Positions 1 to 7,349 of a DNA stretch of 11,832 nt are shown in pieces. The notes under the pieces were generated by a model that did not search any database, was not told the origin of the DNA, and saw nothing but the letters and a program-made list of their open reading frames with translations. Origin of the DNA: CAYYNQ01 sp964473105 (lineage in GTDB: Bacteria; Sumerlaeota; Sumerlaeia; MVZB01); assembly GCA_964473105.1 (NCBI GenBank), contig CAYYNQ010000037.1:1-11832 (forward strand). Reading direction: 5' to 3'. The stretch's first letter is position 1. The number at the start of each line of letters is the position of its first letter. The translations under genes and the position numbers were made by a program.

Positions 1-1
1 C

Positions 2-274
2 CCCCCCTCCCCCTCCGCCGCCTTCTCCCCCCCCCCCCCACTCCCGTCCTGCGGCTCCTCCCCCCACTGCACCGGGCTCCTCGGTTCCTTCGGCCTCTAC
101 GGCACGGCTAGCGGCACGTTCACCAACTGCACCGGGGGTAATTATTCCTTCGGCTACAGCGGCACAGCAACCGGAGGCAAGTTCTATTTCTGCTCCGGTG
201 GCTCAGACAGTTTCACAACAAGCGGCAGCCCCACGGTCATCCATTGCATCCAAGACGGCGTAGCCTATCCGTAA
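2..274 (+). CDS. C-terminal end of a Cys/Gly-rich tandem-repeat protein (5' truncated)
   Basis: This reading frame is open from the window edge to TAA at 272-274, so only the last 90 residues are present. From about base 68 it shows a 20-21-residue repeat. Cysteines fall at residues 23, 43, 64 and 82 of the fragment. Each of the first three is followed by TG, TGG or SGG and then by a Ser-Phe pair (29-30, 49-50, 70-71). A typical unit reads TASGTFTNCTGGNYSFGYSG. Regular Gly, Phe and Cys at this period suggest a beta-solenoid or similar surface repeat, but that is inference and I cannot name the family. The final ~15 residues depart from the repeat and look like a natural C-terminal cap. The first ~60 bases are almost pure C and may be a poor-quality contig end, so the first 15-20 residues should not be trusted. 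The next gene starts 71 bases downstream on the same strand. Confidence 0.55.
   Translation, partial: PPSPSAAFSPPPPLPSCGSSPHCTGLLGSFGLYGTASGTFTNCTGGNYSFGYSGTATGGKFYFCSGGSDSFTTSGSPTVIHCIQDGVAYP
68..247 (+). repeat. Degenerate 60-63-base tandem repeat, three copies
   Basis: The copies begin at the Cys codons at 68, 128 and 191, with a last partial copy from the Cys codon at 245. Copies one and two share the TGCACCGGG start, a TCCTTCGGC core and a GGCAC stretch. Copy three is more diverged. The period is a multiple of three and stays in frame, so this is a protein-level repeat rather than a non-coding array. Confidence 0.6.
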
Positions 275-345
275 GCACTGATGCCGACCTGCAGCATCAT
301 CAACGGGTGGGATGTATCCTGAAAGTCCAATCATCCGGAAAACCC

Positions 346-1692
346 ATGATCAAGAAACATCTGGCGAAGATTTGTGCGGGTCTGCTGATCCCATGGGCGG
401 CCATGTTCCAGGTTGATGCAGGCGGGATCCAACTTGCAGGCCGGGACCCGGGGCCGGGAGCCCTTCGGGCCCGGTCGCTGACCGATGGTAGCCTGGCGCT
501 TGAAAGCGTGATTTCAGTCGGCAGCCTGACCCAACCGACCTGCATGGCTTTTCTCGATGTGAATGATATCCTGGTCGGCCAGAAAATTGATGGCCAGGTC
601 AGGCGCATCCAGGGTGAAACCGTGACCGGCCCGGTCCTCGACCTGGACGTCTCGGCCATCGGCGAACAGGGCCTGCTGGGCATGGCGCTCGATCCCCTGT
701 TTGCAACCAACAACCTTGTCTATCTGTTTTACACGAAGTCCGCGACAGGAAGCGACAGCGGGGTCGCCCTCAACAATCGCATCAGCCGTTTCACCTGGGA
801 CGGGAACACCCTCGGCAATGAACAACTCCTGGTGACCCTTCCGTCCACCCCATCCCCCAATCACAACGGGGGCGTGATTGCGTTCGGCCCGCCGACAGCG
901 GCACCGGTCGACCGGAAACTGTTTGCAGTCGTGGGTGACCTGGCACGTGATAACCAGACCGAGAACTGGGCCACCGGCGGCGCCCCGGATGATACCGGCG
1001 TGATTATCCGCATCAACCCCGACGGAACCACTCCGTCGGGGACAGACAAGGGGCCCTTCCTGGACGTGGCCGGGGGCAATCCCTCCCTCGAGAGAATGTT
1101 TGCCTATGGTATTCGCAACAGTTTCGGGATCGGTTTCGACCCGGTCACCGGTGCCCTGTGGCAAACCGAGAACGGCTGGATGGACTGGGATGAAATCAAT
1201 CTCTGCGAACCTGCCTTCAACAGCGGCTGGCAGGACCAGATGGGCCCGACCGGCTTCCCCGAGGTGGACGAACCGGCTCCCGGCAAGGTGCAGTTCAGCG
1301 GGGTCGGGACCTATGCCGATCCTGTATTCAGCTGGCGCCAGTCGGTATCCCCGACATCGATCCATTTCCTGACTTCCACCGCGCTGGGTGCGGGATACCA
1401 GTTCGACTGTTTCGTCGCCGACCATAACAATGGCAACCTCTACCGGTTCGAGCCCAACGGAAATCGTGACGGGCTTGCCCTGACGGGCGGCCTGTCGGAT
1501 AACGTCATGGATACCACTGCGGGCGACACCAATGCTGATATCCTGTTCGGTTCCGGATTCGGGATCATCACGGATATCGAAACCGGCCCCGGGGGGGCGC
1601 TCCATGTCCTTTCATTCTCATTCGGGCAGATCTACAGGATCTTCGACCCGGGCGTGATCCCTGTCGGGTTATCGGAGTTCACGCTTGAATGA
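346..1692 (+). CDS. Secreted glucose/sorbosone dehydrogenase-type beta-propeller (soluble PQQ sugar dehydrogenase family)
   Basis: The 448-residue product matches the GSDH family (soluble PQQ-dependent aldose dehydrogenases such as YliI), which oxidise aldoses outside the cytoplasm. Family signatures in order: EQGLLGMALDP (about 107-117), NHNGG with the candidate catalytic His at 173 followed by the VVGD strand, the YGIRNSFG loop with the Arg-Asn pair at 257-258 that contacts PQQ in characterised members, TENG at 274-277, and DEIN at 282-285. Most relatives have Glu-His-Gly where this has Glu-Asn-Gly, so activity is not certain. I chose ATG 346 because it begins a clear Sec signal (MIKKHLAKICAGLLIPW..., cleavage near VDA at 25). 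The frame stays open to a TTG at 244, but that start would bury the signal and overlap the upstream gene. The ribosome binding site is weak. The protein ends in PVGLSEFTLE, a tail shared with the gene at 4920. No PQQ biosynthesis gene is in view. Confidence 0.85.
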   Translation: MIKKHLAKICAGLLIPWAAMFQVDAGGIQLAGRDPGPGALRARSLTDGSLALESVISVGSLTQPTCMAFLDVNDILVGQKIDGQVRRIQGETVTGPVLDLDVSAIGEQGLLGMALDPLFATNNLVYLFYTKSATGSDSGVALNNRISRFTWDGNTLGNEQLLVTLPSTPSPNHNGGVIAFGPPTAAPVDRKLFAVVGDLARDNQTENWATGGAPDDTGVIIRINPDGTTPSGTDKGPFLDVAGGNPSLERMFAYGIRNSFGIGFDPVTGALWQTENGWMDWDEINLCEPAFNSGWQDQMGPTGFPEVDEPAPGKVQFSGVGTYADPVFSWRQSVSPTSIHFLTSTALGAGYQFDCFVADHNNGNLYRFEPNGNRDGLALTGGLSDNVMDTTAGDTNADILFGSGFGIITDIETGPGGALHVLSFSFGQIYRIFDPGVIPVGLSEFTLE

Positions 1693-1822
1693 TCCGTGAA
1701 GGGGCGCCCTGGTTCCGGTCCGACATGAGACCCCGGGAAAGGACGACCCGGCTGAAACTTATTTCAACCGTTCGCAGGCCGTTCGTGACAGGAAACGGGC
1801 CGCTCACCAGCAGGGAGACACA

Positions 1823-2278
1823 ATGCAGATTTATGTTGATGCTGACGCACTGCCCACGCTGATCAAGGACGTCCTTGTGCGGGCAGCCGAACGCCTGCGA
1901 ATCCAGGTGACCTTCGTTGCCAACCAATACCTGAAGGTTCCGGAATCGGGATATATCGAAAGCATCGAGGTTCCCGGGGGTCCTGACATCGCTGATGATA
2001 AAATCACCGAATGGGTCCGTTCCGGCGACCTGGTGATCACTGCCGATATCCCCCTCGCCGACCGCGTCATCGGGAAGGGCGCGCTGGCGCTGGATCCCCG
2101 CGGCGGGACCTACACCGCATCCAACATCAAGGAACGCCTGGCCACCCGCAACCTGCTGGACGATCTTCGCAACGATGGCAGCATCAACATGGCCGGCGGT
2201 GGACCACCCCCCTTCCACAAGAAGAACATCCACCGGTTTGCCAGCCAGCTCGAGAGCATTCTGGCAAAACATGCCTGA
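1823..2278 (+). CDS. yaiI: YaiI/YqxD family protein (UPF0178, DUF188)
   Basis: The 151-residue product is the usual full length for this widespread cytoplasmic family. It begins with the typical acidic MQIYVDADALP segment, then carries VITADIPLADRVIGKGA (about residues 72-88), an RGGTYT-x-NI block, and a C-terminal GGGPPPFHKKNIHRFASQLE stretch where relatives usually have a Pro/Arg-rich stretch before an F-x-x-x-L helix. The acidic N-terminal patch with a later TADIPLAD motif resembles PIN-like nuclease folds, but no biochemical role is established that I can rely on. The start is well supported: AGGGAG at 1812-1817 lies five bases before ATG 1823. It sits 130 bases after the dehydrogenase gene with no obvious functional link to its neighbours. 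No signal peptide or membrane segment is present. Confidence 0.93.
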   Translation: MQIYVDADALPTLIKDVLVRAAERLRIQVTFVANQYLKVPESGYIESIEVPGGPDIADDKITEWVRSGDLVITADIPLADRVIGKGALALDPRGGTYTASNIKERLATRNLLDDLRNDGSINMAGGGPPPFHKKNIHRFASQLESILAKHA

Positions 2279-2780
2279 GATATTCCCGATCATGGCCACG
2301 GAACATGACGGTCATCACCGGCGGGTCCTGAACGTAATGCTTCAGCAGGAACTTCTAGGCGGGGACGGCAGGATGTATCGGGCCTGGCAGGAAGCCCGGT
2401 GACCCTCGGGTTTCACCTCAGGCTCAGCTGAGCTCCACCGCCAAGGTTCAACATAATCACCCGGGAACACTTTCCCGGGACCTGGGGCCCGGGCCTCGGG
2501 TGGCCGTGTTTTACCTTCCCGTCAACACTGCCGTTTGTCATCCGCGGCAAGCCCCAAGGGCTGCTTGATTCCGTCGTGCGTTTAGGCCACAATACGCCCA
2601 CGGGCAATGAGCAGATGTGTCCCGGCTGGGCACTCCATCGAATGTCATTGGCGCCCCGGGATCAAGGAGGCCGATCTTGACCGGGGTCATGGATGGTCTC
2701 GGTGCTGCAAATCACGGGCCATATATTTACCGGGCTGGCTGGAAACATCTTTCGGCAGAAACCCAAGGAGGCCATTGCAT
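2279..2780. other. 502-base spacer with two palindromes and a candidate promoter
   Basis: I see no convincing gene here. A 43-codon frame starts at ATG 2271, inside the end of the yaiI-like gene, and stops at 2402, but it has no clear ribosome binding site. Two structures follow: a perfect 12-base palindrome at 2422-2433 (GCTCAGCTGAGC) and a hairpin with 8-base arms at 2460-2467 and 2472-2479. Neither has a T-run, so they are only weak terminator candidates. TTGATT at 2565-2570 and CACAAT at 2588-2593, 17 bases apart, could be a sigma-70-like promoter for the sulfatase, leaving a ~180-base leader. The frame of the sulfatase stays open back to 2607, but that stretch lacks protein-like features. 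Confidence 0.4.
2460..2479. repeat. Inverted repeat / hairpin after the yaiI-like gene
   Basis: CCCGGGAA (2460-2467) and TTCCCGGG (2472-2479) are exact reverse complements separated by CACT. It may slow or end transcription between the yaiI-like gene and the sulfatase, but no T-tract follows on either strand, so a standard intrinsic terminator is not supported. Confidence 0.45.
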
Positions 2781-4523
2781 ATGAAACGACGCGATTTCGT
2801 GAGAATGGCGGCCGGGACAGCCGCTGTCTCATCCCTGCCCACCGGGATTATCCAAGCCGCATCCCACGGGGGAGCATCCCACCGGCCGAACATATTCATG
2901 ATCCTCACCGACGACACGCCCCAACGGGACCACGGCTGTTACGGAAACCGGCACGTGAGGACCCCCAACATTGATCGTTTCGCATCCGAAGGCATGATCT
3001 TCAACAATGTGTTTACACCGGCACCGATGTGCGGACCCAGCCGGGCAGCGATCTGGACCGGGCTGAATCCGATCCGTAACGGCGCGCACCCCAACCACAG
3101 TTCCTGCAAACCCGGGACGAAAAGTCTTGCCCATTACATGCAATCGCTTGGATACCGCGTCATCATGCTCGGCAAACAACACATCAAGCCCAGGGAAAGT
3201 TTTCCATTCGAGTACCGGGACCTGACGCTGGGTTATGATAAACATGGAAAAGATATCGAGGAGATCCTTGCCGACCCCGGGGACAAACCGTTATGTGTCC
3301 TCATGTGTCACTTTGAAACCCACTGGGATTTCAGAAGGGGGGTTGGCACATACAATTATCATCCTGATGACGTCGAGATCCCGCCTTATCTTGTGGACAC
3401 ACCCGAAACGAGGGCACAGCGAGCGCGGTATTATTCGGAAATTGAATACATGGACAACGCGGTGGGTGAAGTCCTGGGACTGCTGGAAAGAACAGGCATG
3501 GTGGACAATACATTGTGCATCTATGCCTCGGACCACGGCTCCCACTGGCCGCATGAGAAGTGGAATTTATACGATGCGGGCATCAACGTGCCCTTTGTCG
3601 CGAGGTGGCCGGGCAGGATCAAGCCGGGAACCGTCAGTGATGCGCTGGTCAGTTTTGTGGATATTGTCCCGACTTTTATCGACATTGCCGGCGGTGATGT
3701 CGGGCGGGTTGTTGCCGATTGCGGTGGCGAACCGCTGGATGGAAAGAGTTTTCGGCCCGTGCTGCTGGGCGAGGCCGACGAGATCCAGCAGGAGATCTAT
3801 GCCGTGATGACCTTTGGCGTGATGACCGCGTATCCGATGCGGGCGATCCGCACCAAGACGCATAAATACATCTGGAACATCGACTCCCATTTTGAATACC
3901 CCGATTACTGGGCGACCAACCTGCCGCCGACCCAGCAGGAATGGGTTGTCTGGAGGTCATGGCTGAAGAAAGCGGAGACTGCCCCGGTCGCAGTCGAGCG
4001 CATTCGAAACAACCTCTACCGTCCTCCGGTTGAACTTTATGACCTGCGGACAGACCCCGATGAACTGCATAATCTCGCCGAGGATCCGGCAAACAGGGAC
4101 CTGATGACGAACCTGCGCAAAAAACTCGATGCCTGGATGGCCCGGCAGGGAGACGATGGTTCATCGTCCTATCACCTGGAGGACGACGTGGAGGCGAAGC
4201 ATCTCGACAGCGTCTGGGCCCGAAAGGAGGAGGTGAATGTGGGCATGAAATCCGTGGAACCCGGCCTCACCTTCTGGGATAAGACCCGCGTGGACCTGAG
4301 CAGTCGTGTCTGGACAGCGGACATTCACTATACGCTGGATGGCTCGGACCCAACACGGGATTCAACACTGTTCTCCAGACCTTTCGATGTGGATCCCCCC
4401 GTGATCATCAAGGCCCGGGGTTTCTGGGACGGGGGAGAAACTCCGGTCAAGACGATCGACTTCAGGGAACTCGGTTTCAAATTTCATTATGACGACTGGT
4501 ATAAACCGCTGCATCATGACTGA
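2781..4523 (+). CDS. Tat-exported sulfatase (type I, Cys-type), related to N-sulfoglucosamine sulfohydrolases, with chitobiase-C-like domain
   Basis: This 580-residue enzyme should hydrolyse a sulfate ester or sulfamate on an exported or periplasmic substrate. ATG 2781 is chosen over upstream in-frame starts because AAGGAGG (2765-2771) lies nine bases before it and it begins a twin-arginine signal (MKRRDFVRMAAGTAAVSSLP). Core motifs: metal-binding Asp44-Asp45 in LTDD; the CGPSR sulfatase motif with Cys84 as the residue to be converted to formylglycine; GKQH at 131-134; DHG at 251-253, with Lys260 following. The arrangement TGLNPIRNG, then a His/Cys-rich loop, then LGKQHIKPRESFPFEY resembles mammalian SGSH (heparan N-sulfatase) and S1_8-like bacterial enzymes; the substrate itself is inferred. 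Residues ~515-561 (IHYTLDGSDPT... onward) look like a chitobiase/hexosaminidase C-terminal (Fn3-associated) domain, which may help bind glycan or pack the enzyme. Activation needs a formylglycine-generating enzyme or anSME; neither gene is in view. Confidence 0.92.
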   Translation: MKRRDFVRMAAGTAAVSSLPTGIIQAASHGGASHRPNIFMILTDDTPQRDHGCYGNRHVRTPNIDRFASEGMIFNNVFTPAPMCGPSRAAIWTGLNPIRNGAHPNHSSCKPGTKSLAHYMQSLGYRVIMLGKQHIKPRESFPFEYRDLTLGYDKHGKDIEEILADPGDKPLCVLMCHFETHWDFRRGVGTYNYHPDDVEIPPYLVDTPETRAQRARYYSEIEYMDNAVGEVLGLLERTGMVDNTLCIYASDHGSHWPHEKWNLYDAGINVPFVARWPGRIKPGTVSDALVSFVDIVPTFIDIAGGDVGRVVADCGGEPLDGKSFRPVLLGEADEIQQEIYAVMTFGVMTAYPMRAIRTKTHKYIWNIDSHFEYPDYWATNLPPTQQEWVVWRSWLKKAETAPVAVERIRNNLYRPPVELYDLRTDPDELHNLAEDPANRDLMTNLRKKLDAWMARQGDDGSSSYHLEDDVEAKHLDSVWARKEEVNVGMKSVEPGLTFWDKTRVDLSSRVWTADIHYTLDGSDPTRDSTLFSRPFDVDPPVIIKARGFWDGGETPVKTIDFRELGFKFHYDDWYKPLHHD

Positions 4524-4919
4524 CAGGGCGAAAGCAATACATTAAGAATAACCGGGCATCAATGGCGGACGAAGGATCGAGTGCCTGACCCCTCCGGATC
4601 CTGAGCATGACCAGAAGTTCCGGGATAATTACTGAAACCCTTGTTATAGAGTACTTTCCATCTGAACCATTGAAGTCCATACCGCTTTTGGATCGGTAAT
4701 TTCAACGTCTCGGCAACAATTCCCCATGACATTTTTCAGGGACATGACCGACATATAAATTTGCAAGAACGCCATGATCCGGGGCACAATCCGGATCATA
4801 ACCACTTGATATGAGCTTTCCCGGACAGCCCGGGCTCGGAATCTCCGGCCCATTGGGTTTTGCCCGGAAATGAATCTTGGTTCGTGATGATCAACTTTTT
4901 CGAAGGGAGATGAGCGAAG
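4524..4919. other. 396-base non-coding spacer with a 9-base-pair hairpin
   Basis: No coding frame here looks real. The stretch is less GC-rich than the flanking genes. It holds a perfect inverted repeat at 4774-4799 (see separate entry). TTGCAA (4761-4766) and CACAAT (4785-4790), 18 bases apart, are a possible weak promoter for the gene at 4920 and overlap the hairpin. I found no T-tailed terminator for the sulfatase. Confidence 0.4.
4774..4799. repeat. Inverted repeat, 9-base arms, 8-base loop
   Basis: ATGATCCGG (4774-4782) and CCGGATCAT (4791-4799) are exact reverse complements. The hairpin lies 121 bases before the start of the secreted protein gene. With no T-run it is more likely an operator or a leader structure than a terminator, but its function is unknown. 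Confidence 0.5.
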
Positions 4920-5813
4920 ATGAAGAATTTATCCTTATTGATGGCAGCTTTCCTGTGGATGGGCGGAATCGCCACCGCGGAGGATCCCACCGCCCCCGGC
5001 GGCGGCGCATATATCCTGTTGGATGACTTTGACGGCCCGCCCACCAGCAGCGCAGGCGGGGACTTCTGGGGAGGCTCCTGCGGAAATGCCGAATGTGGCA
5101 GGGGGACCATCGAATACGTCCGTGGCGGGGCTGTGCCGGCCGTGGACCACGACGGTCGGTGGGAGCATTGGTCGGCTTGTTGCAGCCCGGCAGGCGGCAG
5201 CGGCTCTGAGGTCAATAAAGACGGGAACGGTAATCTCACGATGCAAATGGTTTCTGGAAGCCCGGCTAATACTCTTGGGATCTTCCGGAGTTACATCGAT
5301 ACCCGGAACAACCCCCAAACCACCGACAACAGCCACACCTACACGGTGATCTGCAACCTGACGATGCCCGGCAGCGGAGGCATATTCCTCGGATTCACGA
5401 CTCCCCTCGGCAACGGTGGCTATGCGAAAGGTATCAAGATGATCGACGGTTCAATCTACTGGGCCAACTCATCAGATCCGGGGGTATGGGACAGTAACAC
5501 GGGGAATACGGACACCGGCGCGACCTATACGCCCGGGACCCCGATTGGCGTGGCTTTCCATATCGAGACGGACGGCACCGTGACAATCCACACGTCCAGT
5601 CCACCCAGCAAGGATCCCACGACCGGGTGGACCGATGTCCCCAATAATCCCACTGATCCCTATGTGCACACGACGGAGTCATTCGCATTCCATACCCTCG
5701 CGGCTGCAAGTGACGTGGCCAATGATCTGTGCGTGGTGGACTTCGTCGGCTGGATTGAAGACTCGCCCATGCCAGCCGTTCCTGTTGAGTTGAGTGAATT
5801 CAGCATGGAATAA
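4920..5813 (+). CDS. Secreted protein of unknown function, probable beta-sandwich, with PVELSEF tail
   Basis: I do not recognise this 297-residue protein. AAGGGAG at 4903-4909 lies ten bases before ATG 4920, and the product starts with a standard Sec signal (MKNLSLLMAAFLWMGGIATA, cleavage near residue 20), so it is exported. The mature part opens with YILLDDFDG (31-39), a pattern common at the first strand of concanavalin-like or LamG-like jelly rolls. Alternating Gly-rich and hydrophobic segments follow (IFLGFTTPLGNGGYAKGIKM about 155-174; VAFHIETDGTVTIH about 211-224). Six cysteines (54, 59, 87, 88, 145, 271) could form disulfides. There is no membrane anchor, lipobox or PEP-CTERM-like hydrophobic tail. 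The last residues, VPVELSEFSME, nearly match the end of the dehydrogenase at 346-1692. A carbohydrate-binding or surface role is possible but unproven. An intrinsic terminator lies 90 bases after the stop. Confidence 0.75.
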   Translation: MKNLSLLMAAFLWMGGIATAEDPTAPGGGAYILLDDFDGPPTSSAGGDFWGGSCGNAECGRGTIEYVRGGAVPAVDHDGRWEHWSACCSPAGGSGSEVNKDGNGNLTMQMVSGSPANTLGIFRSYIDTRNNPQTTDNSHTYTVICNLTMPGSGGIFLGFTTPLGNGGYAKGIKMIDGSIYWANSSDPGVWDSNTGNTDTGATYTPGTPIGVAFHIETDGTVTIHTSSPPSKDPTTGWTDVPNNPTDPYVHTTESFAFHTLAAASDVANDLCVVDFVGWIEDSPMPAVPVELSEFSME

Positions 5814-6257
5814 AAACGGGATGCTCCCGGCCTTCACCAAAATCCGTGTTTCCTGAAATTACCGGATTTCCGGGTGGCTCCTGTCAACCGGAATGGAAAG
5901 AAACCCCGGCTGCCTTGGCGGCTGGGGATTTTTTTGTTCCGAACCATCACATGACGGATTGCCTGGCCCGATCGGCCTTGAAAACACCCGCAACAGCAGA
6001 CAGCACAGGGGGATTGGCTAGACACTCTGATGAGAAATCTTTCACATGGCCCTCAAATGAGAGACCACAAGATCCTGAGGCACACCTGAAACGGGAAATC
6101 ACACCTGTAGCCGGATATTCAAGCCCGGGTAGGTCACGATCGGTCAATCCAACACAGCCTGTCAATGAACCATAGACCCCAACATTATGAAGGATAACGT
6201 GCGAACCCCCCCAAGGTCGGGAACATAACCCGGCCCGGTCGTAATCGGGGCACAAAA
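5814..6257. other. 444-base convergent intergenic region
   Basis: The plus-strand and minus-strand gene blocks end facing each other here. It contains one clear plus-strand terminator (5904-5935). I see no equally good terminator for the minus-strand TPR gene. A 109-codon plus-strand frame runs through the terminator and lacks a ribosome binding site, so I do not call it a gene. Confidence 0.55.
5904..5935 (+). terminator. Rho-independent terminator after the secreted protein gene
   Basis: A 10-base-pair stem (5904-5913 with 5918-5927, including two G-U wobbles) has a four-base loop, CTTG. It is followed by A and then seven T residues (5929-5935). This is the best intrinsic terminator in the window and ends transcription of the gene at 4920, 90 bases after its stop codon. 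Confidence 0.88.
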
Positions 6258-7166
6258 CTACCTGTCCCCGACGGTTTCCCCGGACCGGTCAACCGTGGAG
6301 CCGCCCGTCCTGCCGCGCATCAAGGTGTTCCGATGCACACGCGCCACGTCGCCCATATAACCCCGGCCATCCGCATATTTTTCAGCCTGTGCAATATGCC
6401 GGGTCTCCCGGTCGTTATCACCGCTGACCATAAACCAAAGGGCAAGATAAAGGTGACCATAAAACAGCTGCCGATCAAGGGTCTCCCGGTCAACCTCCCC
6501 TCCCCTTGCCTTCTCCATGACCTTCTCAGGCGTGGACTTCCCCGCAAACAGGGCCTGAACCTCCATCATGGGGACGCGCTGATCACCACTGATCGCGATC
6601 AGTGATGCACGGGCCTCGCTGATATCCGTTGCACGGGCCTTACAGAGGAAATGCCATACCGCGTTCTCGACATCCTGGCTGTTGACCGTCTGGTGACGTT
6701 CAAACTGTTGATACCCCTTTTCATACTCCCCCGCATAATAATAGGAGATCCCCCGCTGCCAATGATAAGCATCCTCGGCCGGTCGAAGCTCCAGACGGGC
6801 ATCAAAATCGGCCACGGACTCCCTGAATTTTCCCAGTTTAAAATGACACTCCCCACGTGCCTGAAATGTCTCGGCACGCAGTTTGTCATCCGGATTGAGT
6901 TCTAGGACCCTCGAGTAATCGGCGACCGCCTCCCCGTTCATCCGCAGCTCACGATGGACCTGACCCCTGAAATGGTATGCGCGGGGGTTTCCCGGGTCTG
7001 CAGCAATTACGTCCCCCACAAGCTGCAATGCCTTTTCATTCTCACCTGCGGCCATCAACCGGACAACCTGCGTCATCATGACTTCCCCCCCGATTTCCCC
7101 AGCAGAACTCGCTCCTGAAAAAAACTGCAGGAGGATCACGGGCAGGACGGTACGCATCATCTTCAT
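6258..7166 (-). CDS. Secreted or periplasmic tetratricopeptide-repeat protein
   Basis: The 302-residue product carries about four TPR units at roughly residues 28-60, 61-94, 97-130 and 131-164, recognisable by patterns such as AYHFRGQVHRELRMNGEAV and LELNPDD. TPR arrays mediate protein-protein contacts; the partner is unknown. The C-terminal part (about 230-282), with an FYGHLYLALWF segment and a YMGDVARVH motif, resembles the end of NlpI-like TPR proteins. I chose ATG 7166 rather than the frame's upstream start (7289) because GGAG lies nine bases before it and it opens a Sec signal (MKMMRTVLPVILLQFFSGASSA, cleavage after residue 22). There is no lipobox Cys. The stop is TAG. It lies 183 bases downstream of the formate-THF ligase gene on the same strand, so co-transcription is possible. 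Confidence 0.82.
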   Translation of the reverse strand: MKMMRTVLPVILLQFFSGASSAGEIGGEVMMTQVVRLMAAGENEKALQLVGDVIAADPGNPRAYHFRGQVHRELRMNGEAVADYSRVLELNPDDKLRAETFQARGECHFKLGKFRESVADFDARLELRPAEDAYHWQRGISYYYAGEYEKGYQQFERHQTVNSQDVENAVWHFLCKARATDISEARASLIAISGDQRVPMMEVQALFAGKSTPEKVMEKARGGEVDRETLDRQLFYGHLYLALWFMVSGDNDRETRHIAQAEKYADGRGYMGDVARVHRNTLMRGRTGGSTVDRSGETVGDR

Positions 7167-7349
7167 AGCCAAAGTCTCCAAATCATGAAATCGGGCCCGA
7201 AACCTCAAAACAGGGTCGGAATACATCGTGATTCCACACCCCGCCGGGGTCATTGTTTTCCGGGCAAAGAAATTGAAAACGAATCGCAAAGGCTCATGCA
7301 GACTGGGGCAACCATCATCCCCTGCCTGGAGCCGGAACCCGGTGACAAT

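Noticed and set aside
514..1605. 363-codon minus-strand frame opposite the dehydrogenase gene
   Set aside because: It is the antisense shadow of a gene with strong family motifs; in GC-rich DNA long antisense frames are common.
1651..1692. PEP-CTERM or LPXTG-type anchor at the C-terminus
   Set aside because: There is no hydrophobic helix and no basic end after the motif; the stop follows directly.
2271..2402. 43-codon frame overlapping the end of the yaiI-like gene
   Set aside because: No clear ribosome binding site, no recognisable motif, and short enough to arise by chance.
5846..6175. 109-codon plus-strand frame in the convergent spacer
   Set aside because: It runs straight through the intrinsic terminator, has no ribosome binding site, and its composition does not look like a protein.
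7233..7245. ACCCC-GCC-GGGGT hairpin between the TPR and fhs genes
   Set aside because: The stem is only five base pairs, with no clean T-run in the direction of transcription, so it is not a credible terminator.
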